Source of the DNA: Thuidium tamariscinum | Taxonomy: Eukaryota > Streptophyta > Bryopsida > Hypnales > Thuidiaceae | Length of the DNA stretch: 64,000 nt | Reading direction: 5' to 3' | Assembly: GCA_947034885.2 (NCBI GenBank) | Contig: OZ019759.1 | Coordinates: 15,254,501 to 15,318,500, forward strand | Part shown: positions 40,501 through 51,743 of the stretch, one piece after another | Layout of the letters: each line of letters starts with the position of its first letter | Position numbering within the stretch: the first letter of the stretch is position 1 | Made by a program: the position numbers and the translations under genes | Notes under the pieces: model-generated | Seen by the model: only the letters and a program-made list of their open reading frames with translations | Databases searched by the model: none | What the model was told of the DNA's origin: nothing

Positions 40501-43500
40501 CAGTTTCTTCATGTATGTATTCCTGACATGTTCATTGTATGAAAACCATATTGAAATTGAATTATAAGAATGATATTGTCATGAAAACTACCTTAGAAAC
40601 ACCGAAGTGTTCCTTTTATTCGAAGAAGTCCTTGTACACCTTGAATGTTGTTGCCAATGTTAATTCAATCTATTATTTGCAGAGAGTTAATGAAGTAAAT
40701 GTTGAGAACTACACGTGTCTTTAGTTCAGAACTAGCGATGTGCAACTAACTTATATGATGCAGGCAAATTATTCAAGACTATTCTTATTAATCGAAGGTA
40801 ACCGAGGTCGTAGCGAGTGTATGTCTGATTTGAGGAGTGTGATTATTGGCCCCATTATTTTAACTGAAATAGGGCAGCCACACCCTCTAGAGAATGTACT
40901 ACCTTATGAAGATGGCCTCAGCAAAATTTTGACACATGAACTGTTTCTAATGACGTACACATGTTCATGAGGAACAATAGCTTAATATATTGATGTGTCT
41001 TTGGAAGTTAATCATTTTAATTGCACTTGTGCGTTCCATTTCTTGGTGTTGTTGCGATGTCTCTTATTTTGGTTCATGTGGTATTCTTACCATATAGTTT
41101 TGTTGTAATTAGAAGTGATGAGATGTCCTAATTTTTAGTGTTGGTCATAGATTGACCAATAAGATTAAGGACATGAATGAATTAACCTAGACAGAGAGCT
41201 TATTTTCTCATTTTGTTTACTGCTACAGCAGAATTGTAAGAAGAGTAGTGGAAGGCTTGATGTTTATTGCTCAGAAGGACTTTCCCAACGTCATCAGAAG
41301 TCACAGGATTCAGTGTGCAAGACTCCTCGGGTGAATCCATATGACGGAGATGATGGACTTCCAACGCTGATTGCACGTCGCGGTCGTTCTCCAATTTCGA
41401 CGTTTCAGCGTCGAGGAAGTCAGATGAGCGGAAAGGGAAAGGACTTCACAGTGGAGAATCCCATAAGCCCAAGTCATCCCAACATGCGTCCTGGTGAGTG
41501 CGCACATGAGTGAAGAGTTCTCGTTCCTACCATTCATGGAAATCTTTCATGAAGCTTGACATAATAAAATATTAAATGAAGTGATTGTATGAAATAAATA
41601 TTCCGCTTTCTGCATGGCGTCATGATTTCCAACATGCCAGAGTTCTTGAGGTAGGTAGTAAAGTTGAGCAAAAATTTTCAAATATTTGACTAATTTGAAA
41701 GCGAGATTCGCAGTATTCATGTCTGATGCATTCGCTTTTCCAAGCTTTATAGACAGAAATTGCTCAAGATTCCATTCTATTGAGTTTAACGTAATGTAAG
41801 TACGTTAAAATAGAGTAACGGAGTCTCAGAGTGCAGGATACGTGAATAAGCCTTGTAATGGACCAAGAACATGTGCCCATGTATTAATATTTGTCTCTGG
41901 AATTAGTACGTAGGCCTAGTGTTCCATTAGTATTTTCTTGTAAAAAGCTAGAGAAGTGGACATCTTAGAGTGGTGCATACATATTAAGATTTGAAGTTTC
42001 CCTGTCTTTGCATTGCATAGTTGGCAGTGCGAAGAATGCTTAATTTTTTGCTAAGTCAAGAAGTACATTTTCCATTGACTTCTGTGGTGCATGTCAGTTG
42101 ATTTTTACGGTTCTAGGGAAGAAGTTGAGAAGTGTAACTGTTGACACAACAAGGATTCAACTTCGACTGACAGACGACATCAGTACCGAAGGTCGATTTC
42201 TCCCTACCCAACACATGACAGAAGTAGAGGGAGCCCAAGTTATGGGAGGTCGAAATCTCCCAGTACTTCATTGACACGTCGCGCACTGTGTGGAGGCACA
42301 GGAAATGGGAGTGAAATGCATGACAGGATGGAAGAAGATATAGAGATATTGCCTGAATCACTGGACAGGAGGAGAAGACGTTACAAGCATTGTATCCGCG
42401 ATTCTCAAAAGTTACAGCGGCAAACTGAAGGGAAGAAGCCCTTTTACGTGACAGTAGACATTGAAGGCAGGCCTTTTGGACCTGGAAGATCAGCGTGGAT
42501 CGCAGAAATTAACAAGCTTGCAGCGGGGTTAGATCCGTCATGTACTGACATAAGGAGGCAAGTTCATGGGGCGATTTGTATTTTCAAGGATCGACTCAAT
42601 GAGCGTTTTGAATATTCTGATGAACTCAGTGAAGATTATTTAAAGGGCTTCATGGGAAAGGCTGTGACAAGAAGAAGATCAGATCTCATAAGTATGATTA
42701 ACCGGAATGAAGACCGCCCAGCACTCATGGATGAAAATATTTGGAAGCGTCTTGAGAAGCTGGCAACAAGTAAGCAAAGAGAGAAGAGAGTGGAGCATGG
42801 GCGGTATGCAAATTCTTGTCGGCGAACTTTAGGGAGGACAAGTGCTTCAGGTGAAGAGGGAATACGTCAACGCTTACTAGAACTACGTGGTAGGTCACCA
42901 GACCCCGAGGAAGTGGCGCATGAAATGCAACGCGATAAAGGTTTCGGGAAGTTAAAAGCGGATACGTCATCTTTGAGTAGATAGAGGCACAGAGATCGTG
43001 TACATCATGCATTGAAGGAAGATGATATGAGTTTGCAACCAATTTTTATTGAATCGCAACGGTTCAACGGTTTTGAAGAGAACTCTGGAGATGAGGAGTA
43101 CATTAAGAAGGTTTCACAACAGGTACGGATCATCATCATTGCATTGCATGAAAATGCAAACCTGTGCTGCTTGGAGTATGAGAATTCTTGCTTTGCGAGT
43201 GCATGAGAGAGTACTATATGTGAGTGATCCTGGTTGTTGGGGAGAAGATGTCCCACTATGTCGTTAGGCGAGTTTGTAAGTTGACTAAGTAGCTAATGGA
43301 CACAGCGGTGAGGATATTTGATGTCGTGTGCTTTGTTGTGTGAATAATGTCGACATAGTACAGTAGAAGAAGTGTGCGTTGATAATATGTATGTTGTCTT
43401 TGTGTTGATGACTTCATATTCAGTAAAAAATAATGTGTTGTTAGTCTATTGTACTATGTATATGTCACTTTTAATTTCAAATGACAGTGAGAATAGTTCA

Positions 43501-43806
43501 TTAAGGTTTTATTGTCATGAATATTCTACAGGGGCGTAGGGTAAGGTAAGATTACGGTATCTTGTACATAGTTTATATTGCTTTATTATAGTTTCTATAA
43601 TGCTCTGTACACATGTGTGGTTGCCAGAGGGATGCATTGGCCGGTAAGCACTCCGAAAAGAGGGATTGGCTGCCTAAAGGACGCGATGTCATGGCCATCA
43701 ATACTTGTCGTGAATTGACAGAGACATCCTCAAAGGATGAATACATATCACAACTAGAAGCTGAAGTGGAAAGGCTGCGAGGTAGAGGAAAAAAAACGTA
43801 TCAATG
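37542..43806 (+). pseudogene. TNPA-like / Transposase_24-type DNA-binding gene of element B
   Basis: Several exons on the plus strand. The first (about 37542-37872, before GTTAGT) is Ser/Asp/Glu-rich with a basic end. Middle exons (about 39351-39623, 40190-40468 before GTAAGG, 41228-41492 before GTGAGT) are basic and Ser/Arg-rich. The main exon (about 42115-43120, between an AG and GTACGG) has an RS-rich lead and then the conserved core: KKPFYVTVDIEGRPFGPGRS, WIAEINKLA, DENIWKRLEKLA, then ANSCRRTLGRTSASGEEGIR and RSPDPEEVAHEM. This matches the layout of plant Ptta/En/Spm (Transposase_24) proteins, which bind subterminal repeats. The last exon (about 43620-43806) ends in a short coiled coil (YISQLEAEVERLRGR). 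TGA at 42142-42144 and TAG at 42982-42984 break the frame; both fit C-to-T changes. Confidence 0.75.
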
Positions 43807-44572
43807 AGGATGTGGTCATCTAATTCTGAAGTGAGTCCAAGATCGGATGGTGAGGAATAGCAGGTACCGTGGAACTTGTCGTTGACATAATCATGTTGCA
43901 GTATTCGCTAGGAATGTAGATTTTATGTTCTAAGTCTGTTTCTCTACGACACTAGAAGGTGAGAACTCAAAGCTTTATGACACACTCAGTAACTCCATGC
44001 AGGAACCTTTTGCCAAGTACACACGGCAGTTACGTTATAACGATTTCGGGTTATGATGTGAACACGTGATCCTTACTGTTGAAGTGCCCCAGGATAAGTG
44101 AAACGGACGTCGTCAATGCTCGTGTACGAGCCCAAAGGAATTTTGTTGGTAGAAGTCCTTGCTTGTGTTCTATATTTTTATGTTGTGGTTGTTATGAAAT
44201 AGCTTCATGGTTGGGATTGAGTCGAGAGGACCGTGGAAATCGGACATGGTTCAAAGGTGTAGTCCTTACCTTCGAAATTAAAACTAAATGTGAGTGCTAT
44301 GTACTTATGAGCGCTGTGAAAATAGACTTCATTCACTGTTTCGCTCGGAAAACGTGTTTGTTTTTCTATGAAGAATGTAGCGAGCTGAAATCTTGTCAAT
44401 GGTATTCCCGAAATATCATTTGTTGTGACAAGAAGAAGGAGAATTTTCTCTATAAATTGTAAGTCGCGTATGAATAAGAGCTATTTCTAATAGCAAGTTT
44501 TTTTGGAGGCATTGTTTTCATTTTTACATGTCTTTCACAACTGTTGGTATGATTGTTTCCGGACATGAAGTG
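43807..44572. other. Spacer between the TNPA-like gene and the SPA fragment
   Basis: No recognised domain. The junction where captured host DNA begins must lie here or just upstream of 44573. Stretches with coding-like look are too short to assign. Confidence 0.4.
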
Positions 44573-47190
44573 TAGTAGCAGATGATGAAGAGTATTTTGC
44601 AACTGCTGGGCTGTGTAAATACATCAAAGTTTTTGAGTGTGATACGATCCTCAACGAGCATGTAGGTATTCAGTATCCCGTGGATGAATGGCCATGTCCA
44701 TGCAAATTGAGTAGTGTATGCTGGAATGGTTATACAAAGAGTCACCTAGCCTCCTGTGACTATGAGGGTGTGGTTCAGGTGGGTTTGCCTGACTTGGATG
44801 CTTTTTTCCTGTGAAGACATCTAATTATTTTCTAACTTCCGTCATTTAACGCACTAAATAGTAAAAAACTTCCCGGAGGCATTTTAGAATACCTAGCCGT
44901 GATAAGCCTTGTCAGTTTATGACGTCATGTAAGGTAGTTTCTAACGTGCCTAGGCTTCTAGAATTCCTCTTGGGGTGCATTTTAGTACTAGTGACTATTA
45001 TCACATCACTTGATTGCTTAGTGATTGTTTTTCTAATATGTCTAGTAAATATATTATCTTTAAGTACCATGGTGATGGTGATATTCTTTATTGAGTATAG
45101 GGAAGTCGACGTTGAAAATGCTAACTTGTCTAATTTATTTTGAGACGGTATAGGATAAGTCTTTTCAGTGCAAATTCTTTATCATCGACATCAACATGGG
45201 TGTATCAGAGTATATATTGCTGGAATTCTAGTGAAGTTTTGGTTTCTAACTTCGGATGCAAGTGTATTTTTTGTTGTGGGATGGCAATGCCAATCAAGTT
45301 ATGATGGAGTACGAGGAACATGAGGAAAGAGCTTGGTCTGTAGAGTTTTCCAAGGCTGACCCTCAAAAGTTGGCCAGTGGTAGTGATGATGAAACTGGGA
45401 GGTTGTGGAATATCAATCAGGTATTATATCCAAGTTTGACTCATCTCGGTCCTTTTGTTGATTTTTTGAGTCCTGTAGAGTGTGAACCTCACTATCAGTA
45501 GATGGCAGTGCGATCTAAGTTATGTTTGGTAAGGCTGTTGAGGAGGGTAGTCATGGAACAACTTTCATCTGTTCTGAGCAGCGTTTCCTACTGTGATAGA
45601 ATCTTCCAATGTGGGTCTTGTTCCTTTTTTCGAGAGGATTCTATTGGACTGTAAAACTTATTATTTAGATATTGTATGAAATCCTTAGGTTTTGGTCAAT
45701 GTGTAATTAAACATGTGGGCAACTGTTGTACATTGTGATGTCTTTATTTGTATTTGTTAGCAACATTTACTTCACTTATGGCTTGTTTACCTGCTCAATG
45801 CTAATGATTTTCAAGGAAAGAGTAAATCAGATACTCATTTGATTGCCCAACGATCGGAGGTTGTCTACTAATGTTATGTCTTAATTGAGTTGGGTAATAG
45901 GGAATTGCTGACTTTGCATCGACAGAGAGGAGGGGTTTAGTGTAAGGGAGGGAATTTCTGAATTCATGCTACTGTGAATTAAAAGGTAGCTATTGTGCAA
46001 GATTATTACTCTCTCAATCATTGCCTTGGTCTGTAAATGCAGGTGAGTAGTATAGGTACAATGAAGACCAAGGTCAACGTGTGTTGTATGTAGTTTCCAC
46101 CGACTCAAGACAGTTTTTGACTTCTGGATCCGCCAATTACAAGGTCTATGTTTATGACTTTCATACAACCAAGCTGCCCTTGTGTATTTTAGCAAGCCAC
46201 CAAAAGGCTGTGAGGTATGTGAAGTTCGTGGACTCGGTCACCGTTGTATCCGCATCTACAGACAACATGTTGAAGCTATAGGATTTGATAGAAGCGAATA
46301 CAACTCCTCATGCCTAGACTGGTTGTTCACTTACGTATACTTAACACACTAATGAAAAGGTAAAAGGACTTTTTCGTTACTTTTTTTGTTGGCTAATAAT
46401 GAAGTGGTGTCCTAGGATAAATATAGGGATATCCCTTGAGGAGCTACATGTCAGTGCTAGTAACTTTCAAAATATTAGTTTCAATTGTCAGAAAATGTAG
46501 GACACAGTTTCTTTGTTCTATTGGTACATACTATTACATGTTTTGAAACTTCCATAGCATCAATTTCTATTGATTTAGACGTGGCCAATTCTGACCACAT
46601 GCCCTTACTAAAAAAATAGAGAAATCACTTGGCAATTTGTAAGGATTGGCAAAAAAAAATTCTAAAACATGATGCCGTAATGTCAAAGAGTATTATTTTT
46701 TTCATAGAGAAACTGTATAAAGAGAACAGGAATTTGAGAGACTTTCCTTATTTTTAACATTCTTCACATTTGTTTTCCCAGATTGAATTAAAAACTCGTC
46801 AAGAAATGTCGATCTTGATAGCCGGCTACGGCAGTTGATAGTAGTAATTGTAGAGCGTATGCTTATATGATTAAAAAAAATTGGATATAAAGCTTTCTAA
46901 TTTATTTAATGTCGGCTCCTATCGATATGGAAGTGACACTTTCGATGATTTGGGCAGTTAAGGGTTAACTTTCTGTTAACAAACCTTTAACTTTTTTCAC
47001 TGCTTTACCTTCTGGGGGGCTAGTGAACGCTCATGTGATCATGACGGTTTAGATGTAGTCTGGCGTAGTGGATTGTACTGAACGTTCCTTTCAACCTAAC
47101 CAGGAACTGTGTTTTCCCTACAGAATGTCATTGGTCTCTCTATTGCGGATGGTTATATTGCTTGTGGATCGGGAACTAACGTGGTCAGTT
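44573..47190 (+). pseudogene. Captured fragment of a SPA-type (SPA/COP1 family) WD40 gene
   Basis: Four exon-like blocks match the C-terminal WD40 propeller of SPA proteins, in order. Block 1 (44573-44779, ends before GTGGGT) has ADDEEYFATAG, then KLSSVCWN and LASCDYEGVVQ. Block 2 (about 45256-45420) has LLWDGNANQVMMEYEEHEER then AWSVEFSKADP and LASGSDDETGRLWNINQ. Block 3 (about 46043-46290) has a GTMKTKVNVCC start, then YKVYVYDFHTTKLPLC, then VKFVDS and SASTDNMLKL. Block 4 (about 47125-47190) has IGLSIADGYIACGSGTN. KLPLC favours SPA over COP1. SPA proteins join COP1 in a nuclear ubiquitin ligase that represses light responses. The introns are kept, so the copy was taken as DNA, not from mRNA. 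TAG at 46091-46093 and 46279-46281 and a frameshift between them make it a pseudogene. The kinase-like and coiled-coil parts are not seen. Confidence 0.87.
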
Positions 47191-49068
47191 CTCTTACCCC
47201 GTTAGTAAACGTCTCTAAGTTGAAACTTTTATTCAACTTCAATTTAGTTGTAACTCTTCATGAAAGATGGAAGGGAAATGAATTTCAGGGCTTTTAAGTG
47301 GGGTCCATGACTGTGATTGATTTCCCTTGTGAAGGGATAGGCATTCAATAAGAATATTCCAGTAATTGCTAACCTACAGCATGCAGAACTTTTGTGTACT
47401 CCTAGCTTACGCAGCTCATATGGCTATTTTGTTTCTGTATTGTAAGGTGAATGTATATTGCATAGGCAGAGAATGTGTCATGTTTTCCGAAGTCCTTGTA
47501 CTAAGTGATTGTGCTGTAGTGCAATTGAAGAGTACCGACTGGAGCGTTCACTTGAATTAGATTTGCACTTTCTGCAAATGGATTCGGCAGTGAGTGTAGG
47601 GGAGTCTTCCGATTATGGAGTTTCGTGTGAGACGTTTCCTTTATAGAGGTAACGTGAGGTCAGTGGAAGATGAAACAAGTCCAGAAGTCCATCTTATAGG
47701 GGATGAATAGGAGGGAAGCATCAAAAGACCTCTACGTAAAAGAAGCTTAGAAGGTCTATTTGAAGAAAGAATGTAGAGGATGTGAGATTCGTGAAGCACA
47801 AGTTAAGGGCAGATGTAGGTCAGGTACTGGGAATTGTGTTCTGTACCCTCTATGAAGTCATTGCTGAAAGAATTAGTGTTTTGTCTTGGAGAAATAAATG
47901 TCGGTCTAGACTTTCAGTTTGGAAGAATGGCTGCTTCAGTGTTTTTGTGAAGTGGATCTAAACTGAACATTGGAGAAGTTACTTAAAAAATGTGTGAATA
48001 TTATGTTACAGCGAGCATGTTCTTGAACGATAGTTGTTATTGAGCTGGCTGGGGAAAAATAATGAGAGGTTTGAAGGGGGTGTGAAATGCGAAGTCATGA
48101 AAGAAATGATGTGATAGGCATGAACAAGTAATGCTAAAATTCATTTGTAGTCAATGAATATGGAAATGCAGTCATGAATTAAAGGGAAAAGAAGAATGCA
48201 TTGTCTTTTATCGAAAAATATCTTGTGCATGATATTACCTACAGGAGGGAACCATTGTAAAAAAAGTGAAGGATGTATCTTTGTGGAACATGAACATGTG
48301 AAGTTTGAGGAAAAAAAATTTGTGCAAGAAAGTTAGCTCAAGTGGAATTGCAAGCAAGAATGATGTGTAATACTTTTTGTGATATGCAGGCACAGTACAC
48401 AATTGGAACATGCTCGGTATGGTGGACAACACCGACAATTTCCTAGGATGGAGAACAGAGTCAAAGCTTGCTGTTTTCATGCTTCTGAGTAATATAGAAG
48501 TATTGTATTTTGGAAAGAGACTTAGAAGTAGTAGAAATGGCGTTGAAAAGTGACGCACATGATGGCAAGGCAGGGAGGTGCAGGTGCACGTCTGTAAAAA
48601 AATTTGAATATTATTCTTGGAAAAGATTTATGTTTCTGAAATTCAATTGAAGATGGAGTAAAGAAGACTGGAAACCCAGTTGTAAGTAGTCAAGCAGTAA
48701 TACGGAAGAAAAGAAACCTCTTTGCCAAAAACATTGGTACAGGAATTTCAATGAAGCTAGGATATCAATGGACTTCATAAAATTTCAGAGCAAAAAGTGT
48801 ATACAAAGATCAATCTAAGGTATCAATTACGAGTACTGGAATGTGTTGAGATGAACAACTTAGTGAACACTTCTTTGTTGATTATCAACATTAACGCGTG
48901 AAATAAAACACTGAAATGAACACTTTTATGTTATGCAAGAACAGAAATATGTTAAGTTCAACAACCAAATCAACAATTTCTAGTTCAGTATTGTCCAAAT
49001 CAATGCGTCCAAATTAACAAGAATAATCAACACTTTCTTGTGAAATTTTTGTTAATTTGGACACTGAA
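47191..49068. other. Right subterminal region of element B
   Basis: No coding domain was recognised. The last 130 bases repeat the subterminal word TCCAAAT-AACAA in both directions (for example about 48961-49063), which fits a TNPA-binding region. Confidence 0.55.
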
Positions 49069-49080
49069 TTTCTACTAGTG
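49069..49080 (-). repeat. Right terminal inverted repeat of CACTA B
   Basis: TTTCTACTAGTG at 49069-49080 is the exact inverse of the left end, and is followed by GTT, the duplicated target triplet. Confidence 0.92.
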
Positions 49081-49376
49081 GTTCCTGCGTCCATGTCATA
49101 TCTAATGCTATTAGAAACTTTAATCACACTTACGGTGGCGAGATCTGTGAATATGTACATGAATGAGCGCGCTTTGTCATTCAAGGGAATCAAAACTTGC
49201 ATTGTGCACTCTTAAGCAAGACACACATGTAGAGATATTGCATGTATACATGATGAATGCGTTGCCTCCATGTCCTGTGTTAGCCATGAAATCCTACGAA
49301 TCGAGAATTCTGCCTACGTCACGACGCTAACTTAGTCTGTTGCAAAAAAACAGCCTATCTGTAGGAAGAAAGTGCA

Positions 49377-49982
49377 GGGCACACCGGAAGCAAGCAAAGC
49401 AACGGTTCAGGCACTGGTCAACTTGTCCAGTGAAAACGAAGTGAGAGAGCTATGTGTAGCACCAGTTGGAGCCATTCCATGGTTGATCCAAATGCTTGAT
49501 GGGAAGTCAGTGTTATCATCTTTCAGCACCCAAGAAATAGCCGTTGCAGCATTGTGTAATTTGATTGTCAACAAATGCAATTTTGCATTTGATAGACAAT
49601 AAGATAACCACACCGAGTTGTGACCCTTTTTAAAAGTGACCCCTACATGGAATTCATTGTTTACTGAATTGGAGTCCATGGAATGCAGAAGAAGAGTAAT
49701 TCGAATTGTAGGCTAACTTCCAATAGCATTCAACAAAAAACAAGGCAATTCCTTAGCAAAAACAGTGCTCCATTGCTGATTTTTACACAGTTTAGTGTAG
49801 TTACCTAGCTTTGATTTTGTGGATGACTTACCGATATAGACGATGTTTCAACAGGCAGGAGTGGCATATGTGCTAGTAGCCATGGTGGGTCCTGGAACTC
49901 TATGGACGGCAGAAGCTGCAGCCCGCGCCATCAAGAACAGATCCTTCCACAAGTCGGTGGAATATGAGTCCTCGCCGTCTAA
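49377..49982 (+). pseudogene. Armadillo-repeat gene fragment in element A
   Basis: A block at 49377-49602 reads SKATVQALVNLSSENEVREL and GAIPWLIQMLDG, then IAVAALCNLIVN. This is the spacing of about one and a half armadillo repeats. A second block (about 49858-49982) reads GVAYVLVAMVGPGTLWTAEA and AARAIKN, again armadillo-like, after an AG. The spacing fits two exons with an intron. Armadillo proteins are protein-binding scaffolds, for example in U-box ubiquitin ligases, but the exact gene is not recognisable. It lies between the B insertion and the right end of A, so it may be host DNA captured by A. Confidence 0.55.
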
Positions 49983-50195
49983 GTGACCCAAAACCACTAC
50001 TGCGGCTCAATGACTAATTCGTCGACAGAGCAATATGTACCAAGTTTGGTAATTGCTTTGACCTTGACCTTCTTAAACCGAAGAAGTGTTGAGCATACAG
50101 AGAATTTTATGAGTGATCAGTGTTTTCAAATGCCATAGCGTGGGTAGTCACTTCAGTTCAAGGAAAGTGGACAAATTATCATTCAACATGCAGAA

Positions 50196-51525
50196 GTGCA
50201 GATTTACAAGAAATACTCATCCAGCTTGCTGCGGTGTGCAGTTGCTCTCGCTCTTTTGTTTTCAGTAATAAACCGGTGCACACATAGTGAAAAGAACAGT
50301 TTGAGCCTTACTGAAGTCCAATTCAGCGATTACTTCCTCCTAGCGGCACTGCCGATAGTACTGAGAGTGATTGAGTGCAAATTACCACAAGGTACTACGT
50401 CTTCCAATAAGATATGAATTGGACCACTTACTTACAAGCAACCGACGCCATGCCACTGCAGTGAATGTATTCATTTGGAAAATGCAGAGCACTTTGCACG
50501 TAGTTCTAGTGCAAAACAAATTTCAGGGTTTGTTGACGAGTTTCGAGAAAGACCTACAACATGGTCCATATGCACGGAAATTCATAAGCCGCATTTAGCA
50601 AGGGAGGATGCAGAGGCTGCCATGATTAGCAATGCCGAATCTGCTAAGAAATTGCCACAAAGAATACAGCTGAGAATGGAAGAGGAGGTCACGTATCAAG
50701 TGTACGCTTTAAGCGTCTTGCTAAGAAGCTCCCATGCGAGCAAACCCAATGCCACCGCAGTTAGTTTGTAATGCGCACTACACAGAAGAATACAAAAAAT
50801 GTTAAAGTGCCTACGTCATGCAGTAAGACGACAACCTTCTTGCTAGGTCAGAAACCGACCTACTTGAGATTTTTGCAAGAGTCCTTACATCTCTCAGGAT
50901 TCAGGAACGCTCTTGTAGTACGCATTGACGACCTCGGATTGAAGTGGATCAATGCACGAAAGACTGTAGTGCATTCGTCGTTGAAGCAGACATTAGCGTT
51001 TGTCCACGTGTCCGCTTCTGGAGTGTTAGTGCCACCGTTGACCAACGTCGTCTGTCCCATGGTGACTTGGGCGTTCTGGACTGAACTCTAATTAGTGAGA
51101 GCCTTTCCGACTTGCAATCCTGTAATTCAGGAGAGATGGAGGTTAGTATTGCTGGAGTGAGTGATGCACGGAAAGTGGGATTCACGCAACATTTCGAAAG
51201 ATCGGAAGTAGGAGCTACACAAGTCACTAACGAAGGAGTGAGCATGTTCCAGCATTTTATCATCGAGTTGGCAATCGAAGCTGCGAACGCGTTCATGAAT
51301 TCCGATCTGGGCTGCAGCGGAGTCCCTACCAGAAGTTGGGGTATGCGATTTCACTCACACGATGCTGGCCATGGAAGTAGCGCAGCAGCCGCATTCATAG
51401 GGAACACGGCAACACCAATGGCATCTGCAATTTTAGGTCATGAAGGTGTGGTACGTCTCGGGTCTTCTCTGCCCGCAATGAAAAAGAACCCCCTTGCTGA
51501 CGCGGCATTTTCACATTCTCTTTGA
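50196..51525 (+). pseudogene. Unrecognised GC-richer coding-like stretch near the right end of element A
   Basis: Overlapping open frames of 70-137 residues crowd this stretch on both strands, and its composition is richer in G and C than the rest of A. The longest plus-strand frame (51112-51525) has a Gly/Ala-rich end but no domain I recognise. Its position just inside the right terminus is like that of the captured SPA fragment in B. It may be more captured host exons, a continuation of the armadillo gene, or a decayed TNPA-like gene of A. Confidence 0.3.
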
Positions 51526-51678
51526 CATCTGAATTTGACATGTACATGTTTTTCTGAATGTCATCGTGAACGAAAACGTTCAATTCAACATCCTCATGTT
51601 TCGCTATAAACAAAAACAGGTTACAGATGATGTCACATGAAAATTAAACGACTGCGGCTGCCAAATGGAAAACGCGTG

Positions 51679-51743
51679 GACGTCCCAAAAAACAAGACGT
51701 GTTTTTCTGCCAACGACACCAAAAACATAGTTTTCTTATAGTG
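51679..51743 (-). repeat. Right terminal and subterminal repeat of CACTA A
   Basis: TTTCTTATAGTG (51732-51743) is the inverse of the canonical terminus CACTATAAGAAA. GACGTCCC at 51679-51686 is the inverse of the left subterminal word. The next triplet outside is CAC. Confidence 0.65.

Larger units (their letters stand above)
20630..49080. mobile_element. CACTA element B, 28,451 bp, with TNP2, TNPA-like gene and captured SPA fragment
   Basis: The ends are perfect 12-bp inverted repeats, CACTAGTAGAAA (20630-20641 and 49069-49080). Each is followed inward by GTCCAAAT-AACAA, 13 of 14 bases alike. The flanks are GTT on both sides (20627-20629 and 49081-49083), an exact 3-bp target duplication. 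Inside, a TNP2-type transposase reads left (about 30.9-23.0 kb), a TNPA-like gene reads right (37.5-43.8 kb), and four exons of a SPA-type WD40 gene follow on the plus strand (44.57-47.19 kb). Most CACTA elements with both genes are about 10-20 kb, so this one is large. Both transposase genes carry stops. Confidence 0.92.
9325..51743. mobile_element. Outer CACTA transposon A (with elements B and C nested inside)
   Basis: The right end reads, on the minus strand, CACTATAAGAAA, a canonical CACTA terminus. The left end is CGCTATAAGAAA, 11 of 12 identical. A subterminal GGGACGTC word occurs just inside each end (9349-9356, and inverted at 51679-51686). The flanking triplets are AAC and CAC, so the 3-bp target duplication is imperfect. 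A carries a TNP2-type transposase relic on the minus strand reading towards the left end, as B does. Taking out B and C leaves about 10.96 kb of A itself, a usual size for an autonomous CACTA element. A is the most decayed and so the oldest layer. The weak point is the left end and its unmatched flank. Confidence 0.55.

Noticed and set aside
45256..46281. COP1 rather than SPA as the source of the WD40 exons
   Set aside because: EYEEHEERAWSV is shared by both, but KLPLC, STDNMLKL and GLSIADGYIACGS fit SPA proteins better. A search against both families would settle it.
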